A stretch of 64,000 bases of DNA from Boswellia sacra (GCA_013180625.2 SNVD02002577.1:620001-684000); one strand, 5' to 3'; positions 24,418 to 38,100 are shown, counted from the stretch's first letter. The notes: generated from the letters alone by a model not told the origin. Made by a program: numbers and translations.

Positions 24418-25510
24418 TTTTGGAGGTGGCATAACCTTATTTTATTTTATTTTATTTTTTATCTATCTCGCTATCTTGAACTTAAGGCAAGGCATTATTT
24501 GAGACAGGACCTTGCTCCTCAGGTTTGACCAAACTTACTGGGTGGACAAATGTGGCAAGCTGCAGAATCTGTGGGAGGTGTTCCAAGGATATTGTAAGAA
24601 CTAACATAGTTCAATTTAGGATCCTTAAGTTTGTTCACTTTTGTAATATAAATTACAGTCCAAATTGGGATGATTCAAGTGGGAGCAATATGACGTTGAG
24701 AACTGTGCTTCAAAATATGATGTTCGTCGATAGTGAATTCTTCATCTTCCCATGATTCCATGCCAGGAAGGAGACCCTTATTTTTTTAAGAGGTGCGGCA
24801 CAGGTCGCACAGGATTTTCATGCTTGTATGATTCGTGTCACGTATATATATAATCTTGTGCAAGAGTTGTTTGCATCATCTAAGAAGTTTCTCGCATGCA
24901 TAAGAGTATTTCTTTGCCTTTTTTTTGAAGTGAGCTGCTATCTATTGTGTTAGATTAAAATTGGATGAGATAAAGCTGGCTGAATTAGGTTAAATATTGT
25001 TTGAATTTCACATACTAATTCAATAAATACCGGTATAGATGAAGTTAACTATGTTTTAGTTAATTTTTGAATATTTTTAATCTTAATAAATTACCCATAT
25101 ATAAGTAAACTAAAAAAAAAGCGTCAGTGATAATATCTACTGTTATTGGAAATGGATATTTTAATTAATTGTATAACCGTTTTTAATGAAAGCAGGTTTT
25201 TCAGAAGAAATTTCTTTGAAGTTTTGCTTTTAGAGTAATGGTTTATGTATAACATATAACGTATGCATATGACCAAATTGACGGCTAAATAAAATATAAT
25301 AATAAATAAAAATTAAAATACATGGTATATAATGATTTTATTAATAAGACTTTGTCATATCAGTGATATAGAACGAGATATACAGATAAATTTATATATT
25401 TAGAGTTATTAGTTTGTTTTGTATTATATTATTATATTCTCTTAAGAGGGATTCTTTAGCATGATCTCGTCTCCCAAAGTTAGCGACTTTATAGGGAAAA
25501 AAAGAACAAA
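24418..25510. other. 3' flank of SWC4 and intergenic DNA
   Basis: The first few hundred bases are the likely SWC4 3' UTR; the rest is AT-rich with no gene seen. It ends at the left terminus of a Mutator-like element. Confidence 0.5.
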
Positions 25511-27599
25511 GGGTTAATTAAATTTGCCTCCTAAGATTTGAGGAAATTGCGTTGTCTGTTGTGCTTTTGAAAATATTCAAAATTGGATGACCGTGAGACT
25601 TGACAGAAAAATAGATAATAGTAGGTTTAACGGTAACCCAACCCTATCAGAAAACAAAAGGACGAAACTATCCTCGTTTTGGCCAGGATTTGACCAAGTT
25701 AGGCAATGACAAAACAAAAAAAAGAAAATCAAAATAGAGGGAAAAAAAACCCTCGTCATTCTCTCATGTCTCTCTGCCCTTTTCAATCAATTCCACATCG
25801 GTTCTTTGTCTGTTTTTAAACAATCAATTCAAAAAAATAAACCATACCATCGAAATGTTGTGCACACATTATATAGATCCCAAAAAATTGGCTTATAAGG
25901 AAAGATGTCCAAGTGTTTATAAGCTCAATTTTCAGGCTCTACATGAATAATGTAGGATTTAATTTAATCATTACATGAAAGAACCTTTGAAAATGTAGTT
26001 CACTTAAATCTTCACTCTTTCAATCCTTCGCATCAGTATTCTTCTTTTTTGAACTATGTTTGGGTTCAATCTTGGTAAGACAAATCCTGACATTAGATCC
26101 AAATTCGAAGAAGGGTGTGTGGTGGTTGGTTGGGTTGTGGTGTTTGAGGGTATGGCAACTAGATAGGTGGAATTTGGGGGTGTGACGATGAATGTGGGTT
26201 GTGGCGGCTCACTGGGTGGCATTTGATGATATGGTAGCTAACTGGGTGGCGTTTTGTTATCAGCTACTGTAAACAAATTAGCGACTATGGCAGGGTGGTA
26301 CACTCCGCTCTCTTGTGACCTTTACTCTAATCAAAAGACTAAGCTTTTGAAGCGTCACTCGCAGGACGACATGGCCAGGCCGAGTCAGAAAAGCTTTGAT
26401 GACTGAAGGTTCATATTAGGGAAAGGAAAGTTAGGGGAAGAGGGGGTTGCCCTCGACCCCATCTTCCAATTCACTCCAATAGACAGGCACAGTTCTGGAA
26501 TCATAGCAATTTTGTCACTTTAATGTACCTATTGGACAGCAACCCTTTTGGGGGTTGTTTAGGGATTGATTCACGCTGCATAGATTGACTGATTGCAGAA
26601 AACCTTCCACTACCAGGCGATCGTGTTTTTCACTGGATTTCTCGTCACTTATGTCAGTATTCTTACTTATGATATCTCCACGTGTTGTCACCAAAAACCT
26701 TCCTCGATTGACCGAACGTTCCGCTATTGACATTTGAAAAAGCAGCATTCAAGGTCTTGTCACTTTGGTGAAGAAAATCATGTATTGGTTCAGGCAAATC
26801 CATTATATTAAAATAACAACTAAATAAATTGAAATATTTTCATGACTTTATTGAACCGACCAGGATAGAAATACCCTCTTGTTTTGAATTCAGAAATGAA
26901 AGGGGAATAATTGAACTGTCTTATTCTTATTAAAAAAAAAAAGATAGAGAATAAAGAGGCTTCTCGTTTCGATTTAGAATTCTTTTTGAAAATTCAACTA
27001 GCTATGAGACGTAAGACTTTTATAGTCATGTGTGGTAGCAATGCCAAACCAAATACGATGAGTAATGGTTGCAAACCCCCTAAAATAAGACGAATGTAGA
27101 AATCAACATTGAAGCGATTTTAAGAGAAATAAATGACTTAAAGATCTGCTCAAATAATATTATTAGAATATAAGTGTCTTTCTTATCTTCATAATTAATA
27201 AATTTAAATGATAAAAGATCATACCTATAAAGTTTTTTAAAATAAGGACGAGTGAATTAAAAAAAAAAAGAGGAAAGTAGAAGCACAATGACAACAAAAG
27301 ACAAAGGGAGGATGCAGATGAAAGATAAACTTTTAATATTAAAATTATTAAACAAATCAAACCCATTGGATTAGATTAGATTGGATTTAAATCAATCTAA
27401 GGTTTAAAATTTATCACTTATTTATTGATTTTTAAATCAATTTAAAAATGTAATATAAGAATATTAACATATAATTATCAAATTATCCTTATCCCGTTAA
27501 CTAATGATTATTGACTGGCGGTAGGGATACTTTGGAAATTTCCGAAAATCATGGGGAAACGTGATTTCCCCAAACCTTAGGGGCAAATGGAATTAACCC
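25511..27599. mobile_element. Non-autonomous Mutator-like element (MULE)
   Basis: The left end (GGGTTAATTAAATTTGCC...) and the reverse complement of the right end (GGGTTAATTCCATTTGCC...) match at about 36 of 43 outer positions. Weaker similarity continues inward for roughly 100 bp. Flanks show a 9-bp candidate target duplication with 2 mismatches: AAGAACAAA (25502-25510) and AAAAGCAAA (27600-27608). Long inverted ends plus a 9-bp duplication are typical of Mutator-like elements (known). No transposase domain is visible in the 2.1 kb interior; open frames at 25577-25786, 26004-26222 and 26515-26748 are unrecognised. Whether the interior holds captured host DNA (Pack-MULE) cannot be decided by eye. 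Confidence 0.7.
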
Positions 27600-27815
27600 A
27601 AAAGCAAATTGATTTGCTCTCGAGTTGCCGAATGGCCTCCAGGTCCTGCCAGCCAACAGAGCTCAGTGGGTAATTGGACCCGCTAATGTCAAGTGAACCG
27701 CAAAATCAAGTCTTTCATGTTATTTTGTGGTTCACGACTTCCAAGGCTGAATTGAAATTGATGTCAGACCAAAGAATATTGATCTCCTTGAACCTTCGAA
27801 ACAGAGGTGGGGAAC

Positions 27816-29059
27816 ATGCAGGCACTCATTGCTTTCACCTCCTCCCGCTTTCTTCCCTCTTCCACTCTCCATGCAAATGCAAAACGCTTTCGCTCTGTAC
27901 CTGCTTGCAGCCTAAGAAAGCCGGCCACAACTAGTCTCATCAACGCTTGGCCATCCCTCTCTCTCTCACTTTTCGGTTCAGGTTTCTTCCTGGGTCCTCT
28001 TATTGATGGACTTCACTCAAGGGTGAATCTTGTGGTATATGAAAACGGCTCCATCAACATCGGTCCCCTGCACACTAATATCTGGGTCAGTTGTCTTGTT
28101 TTCTTGTTCTTTTGGTTCTTTTGTTTCAATGCCGTTGTTTTACTTTACTGGGCCTATTGGGGATTCTTTAATTTTTATAAATTCTTTCAGATTACTTCAA
28201 TTGTTTTTCATCCGTTTAACGTTCCTAGGTTCCTCCTTTGCTTGGATTGTTTTATTGCACTGTTGGGTTGATGCAACTCTTATTGGATGAAAGAGCCTCT
28301 TCAGAGGTTCCAGAAGGAAGCCTGGAAAAAACAGTTTTCTCCTTAATGTGAGTATTAATGCTACATATTTTTTTGGTTAATGTGAGCATTGGTAATAGGA
28401 AAAGCAAGAAAAGAGAAGAAAATGTTCTGTACCATTAAGTCCTCTTTGCCTTACTTGTACGATCAACAAACTGATTGCTGCAAGCATGTATCAACTTCTG
28501 CAATCTCCTTCAATGTAGTGTACTGGTGCTATTCATCGAATTAAGTGCTGAACTATATAAAGCTGGAGTAGCGGACAACATTGTGGCCTACGCATTATTT
28601 GCAGCGGCTGAGTTTATATGGTATTCCCTGGACAGGACATGGCTTGGCTTCACCCTAGCATCTATTGTAGGCCTTGGCTGCCCACTCGCTGAAATTCCAA
28701 TAATGAAGTAAGATCTTGAAAGCCCTTCTAAGGAATCAAATGATTAGAAGATGTGGTAGGTCTGGAGTCATAGTGGTGACTCATCTGCTTCATACTTGCT
28801 CTCAGGTTCTTTCACCTTTGGTATTACCCAAAAGCAAATATCGACATCCTTGGTCAGGTAATTTGATTATAACGCCAAATAGAACTTAATTTAGTTTAAA
28901 TCATCTGTGATTCCGAAGACGTGGGTCTTATCTTTGTTGCAGGGATTGGTCACTTGGACAATTACGTGCTATTTTGTTTACACACCATTCATTATCAATT
29001 TATCACGTTGGCTGAGATCAGTCATAGCTGCAACTAATTCAGAGGACGAGTCTGCATAG
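27816..29059 (+). CDS. INSIG-like multi-pass membrane protein, 5 exons
   Basis: Exons 27816-28085, 28229-28347, 28519-28707, 28806-28857, 28943-29059 join with GT-AG borders and consistent phases to 248 residues. The ATG at 27816 opens a Ser/Arg/Ala-rich, acid-poor leader of about 40 residues that looks like an organelle targeting peptide. Hydrophobic membrane-spanning stretches follow ([93 protein letters not shown]). The spacing of WVPP...G, then [13 protein letters not shown], then a final helix recalls the INSIG fold of ER sterol regulators. I infer remote INSIG homology; the cellular role in plants is unknown to me. The clear splice structure makes it a real gene. It converges with NFU1, 609 bp away. 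Confidence 0.8.
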
Positions 29060-29668
29060 AAATTATGTATGGATTTATCCAAAGACACAAGCCAGCGTTC
29101 CAAAACACACTATAGTAGAGGAGATCTAAGTGAAATTCACAATTTTCTTGCCATACGGACTTTCTTGATGTGATAATCTTGAAACAGGTCTTGCCATGTA
29201 ATTTGTTCTTATCTGAATCATAATAAAAATGTACCGTATATCATGCTTGGCTAGAATAAGTTACTTACAAAATGGCAAAATAATTACAATAAAGTTGTTC
29301 ACTTTTGATGCCACCTTACTAAGTTGGCAGTAGCCTGCACTAAAGCAATAAAAGTTCCAGTCTATAATAATAAACGAACGCTTCTCAGATGCTTTTATCA
29401 TCTCAACTTGCACATACCAAAACAGTAAGTGGCGAAAAATTTGATCCAAATATAACTCACGTTCAAGATTATTAAAAATACATCAGTTAATTTACCCACC
29501 AAAATTTTCATGGTCAAAAGCAGAGTCAACAAGACTGATAACATACAGGATGCAAGAAACATACAGGCACCTACACTTACACAACAAAATGGTATTACTC
29601 CGTTAAATGTAATCAAGTCATGTTGATCAGATCGACAGTTATTAGTGTATATGATACAGAAGAGCAAT
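29060..29668. other. Convergent 3' regions of the INSIG-like gene and NFU1
   Basis: A gap of 609 bp between two stop codons facing each other. It should hold both 3' UTRs. Open frames across it are chance frames. Confidence 0.6.
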
Positions 29669-31561
29669 CTAGCCGGTAAATACAACATTCACAACATCTG
29701 GGAACTTTTCCTTGATTGCTGCTCTAATTCCTGATGCAATTGACTCAGGCCCCACATACTTCACAACGCAATCCCCACCCTCAACAGATAATACTTCAAC
29801 ACTTCCACCATAGTTCTTAATGGCAGGCCTCAATATATCAAGATGACCATTTACTGCCTGCAGTCACAGAGCATACAGAATGGTCATACACCTAGTAGGC
29901 TACAGGTTGTATCATTATTTTGCTGCCATTTTCAGCCATATCTATAGAAAAATTACCTCTGCAGTTGTCTCTTTTACTTCTTCATCATACACTTGGCGGA
30001 TATTCTTGACTGCATCTCCAAATTTTTCCTTCAACACTCTTTCAATCCCCATTTTCATGGTAGTTGTTGAGCTAGGGCAGCTCTCACATGCTCCTGTTCA
30101 TTGATCTGATATTAGCAAAAATCTTAGATTGGATGACAAGAAATCCTTTCTAATGAACTATCTGGCAAACGCCAAGTCCCATTTTCTGCTTTGCACTTAT
30201 TCTGTATTTTAAATATTATTATTATTATTTTTTCCAATAAGTATGGTGGTTGGTCTAAACAAACATAACAAAACTACTAAAAATTACCAAAATAAACTTA
30301 CAAAAAAGAAATTTTAGATATGAACTAACTCAAAAAACAAATCAGGATTATCTTATGTCCTCACCTATCATAAACCTCTAACACAACCTTTTTCTGTTTT
30401 TAAGATCGAATTGCAATATGTCTTTCTTCAGGGCAAAAAAAAAAAAAAAAGAAAAAAAAAGAAAAAAAGAAGACGTCACTGCTATCATGGCTTGTGCAAT
30501 TTGAGACCGCTTCATGCGTATCCATCAGCCATTGCAATTTTTTCCACATTACAGTAAAGCATGGATCAAAGGATATCTATATAATAAAATAAATTCAGAT
30601 GCAAAACTTAGGCATCACATTCTCTCTAACTAATCGGTTCTGTATACAACAAAGCACCAAACTTTCGAGAGTTAAAGAGAATAACCACAACAGGGAACAG
30701 AGAAATCAGCAAAAACTCATCCATTTTGATTCGTCTAGAGCAAGAAGACTAGATCAGACAATTTTAAATATAGATAAATATTGATGTTGAAATAAATCTT
30801 ATTTATTTAAATATTGATAAGAAAAGCTTCCATTGAACTAATAATGCGCCACCAATAAAGTTTCTTCTTTCATCACAACGCCAAATACACCATCATAATT
30901 TTACTAACTTCCACTATACTAAAGTCCACAAACACATCAACACAAACCATAAAAAGAGAATCTTCGGTTTCACTCTTGAGTACACGAAATTGGTTAACAA
31001 TTCAAATATGAAAAATGGACGATCAAAACTTCTGCAATCCAATATACAGAAAGAGTGGCAGAACAATGATTTTAGTTTCCTAGATGCAACCAACCATCAA
31101 AATCTATCCTTTCTCTGTTATAATCCCATAATTTTTCAACAATTAAAATAATTAACTTTAATAACAAAATAATCCATGAGTGAAAAGTAAGTAAATTTTA
31201 CAATAGATATAAAAGAAAAATAAAGCCTGAATTCACCTAGCAGTTTGAGAGAAACGACACCATCTTCAACGGAGACAACGTCGACGTTTCCACCATCAGC
31301 GATCAAGTAAGGCCGGACGTCCTCGAGTACCAAGTCCACGTTTTGGGCTGTGAGATCGAATTTGTGGGCCGAGTACAGCCCTGGTGATGGAGTGGCGGGT
31401 GCACTTGGACTGGACGGTTTGATGGCTGTTCCCTGCAAGATCCTTGTGGATTTGTTTTGTTTAATTGATATGAATTGTCGGTAGTGACGGAACTTGGCCG
31501 GGAATTTTGGAGAAATCGCTGGTGTCATGAAGACTCTGGTTGCCGCTGTTACGGACACCAT
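29669..31561 (-). CDS. NFU1: NifU-like iron-sulfur scaffold, plastid (NFU1 type), 3 exons
   Basis: Exons on the minus strand 31237-31561, 29957-30093, 29669-29857; GT-AG borders, 216 residues. It assembles and hands on Fe-S clusters in the plastid stroma. Seen: a basic, Ser/Thr-rich N-terminus of about 55 residues fitting a transit peptide. Next comes an NFU domain (residues about 68-150) with the cluster-binding C-x-x-C pair at C111 and C114 (ACESCPSS), split by intron 1. A second NFU-like repeat (residues about 155-216, ILRPAIKNYGGSVEVLSVEG) lacks the CxxC, as in plastid NFU proteins. The pattern fits NFU1 better than NFU2/3 from memory. Intron 1 (1143 bp) carries a long A-rich tract at 30430-30472. 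The start is the first ATG; a divergent DUF724 gene begins 598 bp away. Confidence 0.92.
30430..30472. repeat. A-rich low-complexity tract in an NFU1 intron
   Basis: About 43 bp, nearly all A with scattered G, in intron 1. Confidence 0.85.
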
Positions 31562-32159
31562 TGTTTGTAATTTTGAAAAGTTTACGGGGGCGTTTTACAG
31601 AATTAAGTAAAGAGTGCTAAGTCCCAAGTGCATGTGGTTGTGGGCTTCTGAATCATGTGATGTGATGTCTGTTCAACGCTACTTTTGTGTTTTTTTTTTT
31701 TTACCAAAAAGATAAAATAAAATTCTCGTAGTTAATTATTATGATTCATAAGCTTAATATTTTTTTCCATCAGTACAAATAAGTCTTGAGAAAAAATAGT
31801 TGCTATTTTTGAAATTTTGAGTTTAGAAGAAGGTAGAAGATGTTTCTATCGTTTTAAAAATTTTCAAAATTAACTTATGGATAAGGAACCTGTGATGATT
31901 ATAGTAACAAAAATAAATAAATATTATTTTTTTATTGTTAATTTTATATAATAAAGAAACTCAACTAGAACTAGTAGTCACAAGTGGAGGAGGCTCTTAT
32001 CCCATCCGTCCCGCCAAAACCCATAAAAAAAAAAAAACATAAAAAAGAAAATATCTTGAGTAAAGAGTTTAAAGCTTAACTTTACCGGGTTCTGCCCGTA
32101 AAAAAGAAAAAGTCACAAAAACCCTAGGGTTTTCTGTTTCTGCTGAGAGACTAACAAAA
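31562..32159. promoter_or_regulatory. Bidirectional promoter between NFU1 and the DUF724 gene
   Basis: The two start codons face away from each other across 598 bp, so both promoters must lie here. Near the DUF724 start a perfect palindrome AAAACCCTAGGGTTTT (32118-32133) contains a telo-box on each strand. Confidence 0.6.
32118..32133. promoter_or_regulatory. Palindromic telo-box pair
   Basis: AAAACCCTAGGGTTTT reads the same on both strands and sits 27 bp before the DUF724 ATG, inside its probable 5' leader. Confidence 0.55.
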
Positions 32160-35100
32160 ATGGTAACCTTGGACTCTGAAAACCAATTCCTCTTCAACAA
32201 AGGGACCGAAATCGAAGTTACCAGTGACGAGGAAGGTTTCAGAGGAGCTTGGTACCGAGCCACCCTTCTCGAGTCCCCGCCTAAATCTGCTTCAAAGAAA
32301 CGCAAAAAGGCTTATGTTGAGTACAAATACTTGCTCGCTGACGATGGGTCCACACCTTTGACTGAATACATTGACCCAGCCCACATTAGACCTTTGCCAC
32401 CTCACACTGCTGGTGAAAAGGAGCTCTTTGAGCTCAACGACGTCGTGGATGCAAATTATCGCGACGGGTGGTGGACCGGCACTGTCAGGAAGTTTCTGGA
32501 GAATGGAAAACTTAGGGTTTGCTTTGATAACCCTCCTGATGTTCTTGACTTTGAAAAGAGAGATTTGAGGTTGCATTGGGACTGGGTTAATGGTAACTGG
32601 GTCCGACCCGAAAAGCAGGTATGTGTACTTCCTCTCCTCTTCTAATGATTTTAGTGGAAAATATTTTGTGCTTTGGTTAAATTTGATGGGTTATGTTTCA
32701 TGCATGAAAAGATTTGTGATGATTTAAGAATTTTAGTGTCAAATCTTGCGTACGCGATGGACTATTGCATGTTGGCTGCAATTAAATTGTTAAGTACGGA
32801 ATCAAAGTATCCATTTTCTGGGTTTCTGGGCCTGGCCTTACTCTATGAAATAATTGCCTTCAGCTACGTACTGTATGTTACCTGGTTAATGACTTAATTC
32901 TTCCATTCTGCTTTTGCATTCACTGATCTGTTTTGTTCGGTTTCTATTAGTTTTCATTCCATTTACATGCACTTGCCTACAGTTGGACTTGTACCAATAA
33001 GTTGTTGACAAAACAGGATTTCGTTCTACTTTTGTTGGATTCTGAAGTATACCCTTGGAGAATGACTTCACTATTTTGGCTGAATAAAAGTTTGTACTTT
33101 TAGCACCATAGACCTAACACTCATAAAGCATAACATTGAGTGACCAAGATGGAAGAGGTGAGGATAGGCTTGGTTTAGAATCCCGCATTGGTCATTAGAG
33201 AAGGTCACTGGGCTATATATGTAGAGATCCTCCTCCAATTAGTATGAGGCCTTCTTTCGGGGAAGTCCAAGAACAAAACTGTTTTGGCTTAGGCCTAAAG
33301 TGGACAATGTCATACCACGTGAGAGTATGTTCTTAAAACCAACTGTCAATTTCCTTTTTTTTTGTTTTGGAATGATAGTTTTCTGTTTTTTAATTGACTG
33401 TAAGTATTTCCAAGTTTTGGTGATTTTATTTGTTGAACTTTGCTGCTATTATCCATTCTTACTTCCAAATATGAAAATCTGTATTTTAATTTTGATCTCC
33501 TGTGTTATACATGCTACGCAATGGCTTTTGTACTGTATTAGTGATACGTGGTTTTAGTTTTATTTCTTAAAGCCATCAACAGGATTGGTTTTCGGCCCTG
33601 GGACAGCAGTAGAAGTGAATCTTGACAACAGAGAAAACCTACGTGATGTCTGGTTCCCTGCAATCATTATCAAAGAAAATGAGGATGGCACTTTCTATGT
33701 CAAGTATGAAAACAAAAAAAATGGTGATGAGGCTGAAACAGTCAAAGTAACGCTGGATTCCCAGCATATCCGACCTGTCCCTCCTCGCTACATGGACAGA
33801 AATTACGAGTTGCTGGAAAAGGTTGATACATCTTATGATTTTGGTTGGCGAGCTGGAGTAATTACCAAACTTCTTGCTGGGGGAAGGTACAATGTCTTCT
33901 TTAAGCATGGAAATGAGGATAAAGAAATTAGTCATTCAGAGTTAAGGCCCCATGTGGAATGGTCTAATGGCAAATGGATTACTAAATCCAAGGTAAGGAA
34001 GAATGATTACGTGTGACCTTTTGCAATGTGATTTTAGCAAAACTCTGTATAAGTCATTCTTGCTTCATTTAGGTATTAGAGATTTCCTTAGTTTTTGTAG
34101 ATGCACTATGCCTCTATATGAGGATGGAAAGATGACAATCATTTTCTTAGATAGGACCATGTTTAGCTTTTCCAGCAAATGTTCCATGGTTTGCCAAAGT
34201 AACTGTGCTGTTGAATGTTGATCTACTTTTAGTTTATAATGATGACATTTGCCAAAAAAAAAAAAAGTGACATCCTCTACAGTTTTTCAATATAGTACAT
34301 TAGCTATAATTTATATGAAGAGGGAAAAGAAAAATGTTGTTAAAAAATCATTTGGTCATACTTGAGAAGAGTACGAACTGCCTCTTCTGCTGGTCTTTTT
34401 ATTCAGTTATTTTCATTTCATGGCTTGGTCTTGTAAAGAATGCTTACACCTAGTGTCTGTTTTTGTGGTGGTTTGCTATTATGCTTTTTTTTTTTCTTGG
34501 TACTATTTGTTTGTACTAAAATTCGCTTTGATTTGAAAGAATTAAATGAATCTCCATTCATGTAATTGACAATTGAATGCATTTATTTTTCAATGTTTAG
34601 TGGTGCCCATGTGTTAATGTAGAGCCATGTAGAAGAATGTAACAGATTCTATTCATATATTGCTAGCTTAATTGATAGGTTTTTGGTTCAGGAAGTCTTG
34701 CTTGCTTCTGATAATCAAGAACAGCTAAGGCATGATTGCGAAGGTACTGAAAACCCTGAGTTGGCTAAGAAATTTGAAAGTTCAGGCTCTGCAAAGGATA
34801 ACAATGAAGATAAAAAACCTTCTTTTACAATCATAAGAAGTCATCAGACAGAGGAGTCCATTCCTGGCTATGAAAATTCACCTGCTTATGTTGTGCAGCC
34901 AACCAAGAAGAAGATAAAGCTTATTAACTCTAATGGTAGTGTCATGGAATCCCACCCTAGCAAAATGGTGACTGAAGAAAATGCTTTGGATGCCCCATCA
35001 TCTGTCACACCTCAATTACAGAAGATGCCTAGTGAACCAATGAATGAAGTGCACTCTGGTTTGGCCAGTCCAAAGTCAGAGAGAATAGGAACTAGATGCT

Positions 35101-38100
35101 TGAAGAAACCTGTGATTGTTGAACAGCCTTCTGCTAGAACTGAGAGTCCTTATCTTGGAAAGAGAATTGTGAGTTAGATTTCTCCTCTCTCTCTCTCTCT
35201 CCCTCTCTCCCTCCCCCCCCACCGCCCCCGCCCCCCACCCCCCTTTCTTGTACATTGAACTTCATGAGGCCTATACCTGTCCAACGTTTCACAAAGGTAA
35301 ACTTGTAATTTCATACACATTGGAACGTCAGATGGCCATTTCATGATTGGGTGTATTGGTTGCCCTTTGAGTGAAGGGTGTAGCTTAAGATTAATTTTTT
35401 AGTAGTAGCCAATAATTCAAGTATATGAGGTGCAAGGACTGGGATTTTGCCTTCACAATCTTACTAAAAAAATTAAAAGCATTCACAGTTCCTGCAACCT
35501 TATGGAAACTGAGATTGTATTGATGCGGCTGTGGCTGATAGTCTCAGTGATTTGTTTCAAGAGTAAATGGATACTGTTTTTCACCCATTTGAAGTGTATT
35601 AGATTGAATTACTACTTTTTGTTCTTCGCTGGCAATCTCACTGTTATAATTGGGTAATTAATGACCTTTGCACACTTTTAGCTTTCTTTTGTACCATGAT
35701 CCAATTTCTAAACAATCGTGGTGTTTTGCCCAATGGTTTTGGTGAGATTTGTCTTTGTTCATGCAGAAGACTAAGCAACAGAGATTTGGAGCGGACTATG
35801 AAACAATGGAGCTAAAAAGGAAGGGAAGACCAACAAAATTACAAGTTAAAATGCCACTGGCTCCAGCAACTGGTATATATTCTCAGTCATATATAATTTT
35901 CATTAATTTGGTTTTTTTTTTTTTTTTTTGGAAATTAACTTTGGGCTTTATGGATTTCAGTTAAGGGGACAAATACAGGGATTGCTGCTGCTGAAGGACC
36001 AAATGAAAATGATCGTAAAGAGAAAGAAGCTGATATGCCTGTCATTATAGGGTTAAAAGCTAACAAGGGGACTAAGAGCATACAGGCAGGAAATCCTTCT
36101 CAGACTTCTGACAAAGAAAAAGAAGTGCTGAAGATAATTAGGGATCAGAAGAAGAATTTGAATGATTCAGGAGACAACAGCATGGTAAGCAATATACTGA
36201 GAACTCTTTTCCCTTTCTACCGTGTAAGAAAAGGGAGGGTTAGGGCTTATATCTGATAGTGGAAAAATCACCAAGGAAATTTATTGGAATTTGAAAAGAA
36301 CCTTGGAATATGGTTGTGTAATTGTATGGGATTATATTATTTTATTCTTTTTTCACTTTACGAGGTTTCATATTTATTTTTATTTCTTACATAAACCATT
36401 ATGTACAATATCCCCAAATTTTAAGGTAGCTGTTTGTGCTTTTTGGACTAATCTTGAGGTCCTTGGCACCCTCAGTGCGAAGTTAATTATTTCTACAATA
36501 AATATGACCGTTCAATACATTTTATTTAAATAGCTTGAAACTGGCATGAAATCTTTTTACAGTTACCTTGAAGGAAACATGTATCAAACTCTAAAATCTT
36601 CTCATTCCGATATTATTTTTGAGCAAAGAAAACAGACATGAGAATTTTAGAACTGAATGTGAAAAATTATCAATTAATATGCTTTTTTTTCCTTTTTTCT
36701 AATTAATCTTTACTAGAGAGGAGTTCTTTGTTAATATATTGTTTTCCCTGTTTCTGCTTTGTTCTGAGGAAAGACTGTTTTTCCTTTGATTCATAGAGAA
36801 AGGAGTTTTGGTTATTTTATTCCCTTCTTTGGAGAATCATTTTTGTTTCATTTCTAGGTGAACAACTGGTCCACTGTCTTATGGTCTCTATTTTATAAAT
36901 ATATAAGGTGCCGTCTCTTATCAGAAATCATTTTGATGCCTAAAACTTTAGGAAAGATCTTCCTTAGAACAGAAAAATTATAGTGGCAGTGATTTATTTT
37001 AAGAAACCAATGATTTGTAACTTTCCTTTTAGTAACCTGTTCATCCTCCCGGTGGGGTTTTTCCTGATTTTGTCTTTCAGTTTTGTTTTTAATGCACTTA
37101 GATTAGGTCTTCTTTTGGACAGTATTAAACATGGAGTGAGAGGCCCCTTTAGTGTCTCATTATACTTCTTTGATTCAAATTTTTAGTTTCCCATAAACAA
37201 AGGCTATCTTTAGTAATTTGCCTTCTGACTAATTTTGTTTTTTCCTCTGTCAAATGGTGCCGGTTTAATGCTTCTCTTACATGGAAATAAGCAGCCAAAA
37301 GTTGTGGGAAGCAGCCAAAGAAGAAAAAGAGGAAGACCACGTAAACTAGAAGCTAGAAACCTCAAGGCTGCAGAGGACGGTATATGATAATTTTCTGAGC
37401 TGCAATAATTGGATTGTTAAATGTTTTGTTCTTTTTCTTATGTTTGACTTTGCATTATGCATCGCAGTCAAGGATCTCAAAGGGGCTGGAAGTGCTGCTG
37501 TTGAAGTTGTTGTAAAGGATTATACGACTATGGAAAATGAATTACCACCGACACTTAAAAGGGTGGAGGATATAGGTACAAAAGGCTTAGAAATTTATTT
37601 GTTTTATTTTTATTTATTTTTTTCCCCAGCTTTCTGTATGCTAAATCTGAAGCCATATCGGTAATAAAACAGCCTCCAATTTATACATTGAAAGTGGGAA
37701 CTGCCAGATGAAGCAGGTGGAGGCACTGTACAAATAAGTCTGGAAGTTTCCATCAGAGAGGATGAAATTGAAATGAAAACTAAAAGTTTAAACCTCAAGT
37801 TCCGTTGCTAAAAATTTGGGTTAGCTTGACTATTGACATGTTAAAAATTCTAGCTGAATAAACTTAAACCTATACCAATTTCGTCTAACTGCACTACCCC
37901 TTAAGTTGAAGCCAAGGGGCATTGGCCTCTGTTGTGGATAAGCAAATTTTCTTTAGTGATCTATATCCTAGAGGTCATAATTAGAATTCTTGAAAGCTCT
38001 TACTAGCCACTCAAAGCAAAAATGGTTTGAGTTCCTGTTTTACATTTCTGTTCCTTTTTTGGCTCAGTAATTGGGTCAATATATCAATGCAGGAAACTTT

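Noticed and set aside
26004..26222. Pro/Thr-rich minus-strand frame inside the Mutator-like element
   Set aside because: Caused by a GT/GG-rich stretch on the other strand; no domain.
33573..33590. Alternative acceptor at 33583 for DUF724 exon 2
   Set aside because: It would put the exon out of frame and hit a stop within about ten codons; the AG ending at 33572 keeps the Agenet frame.
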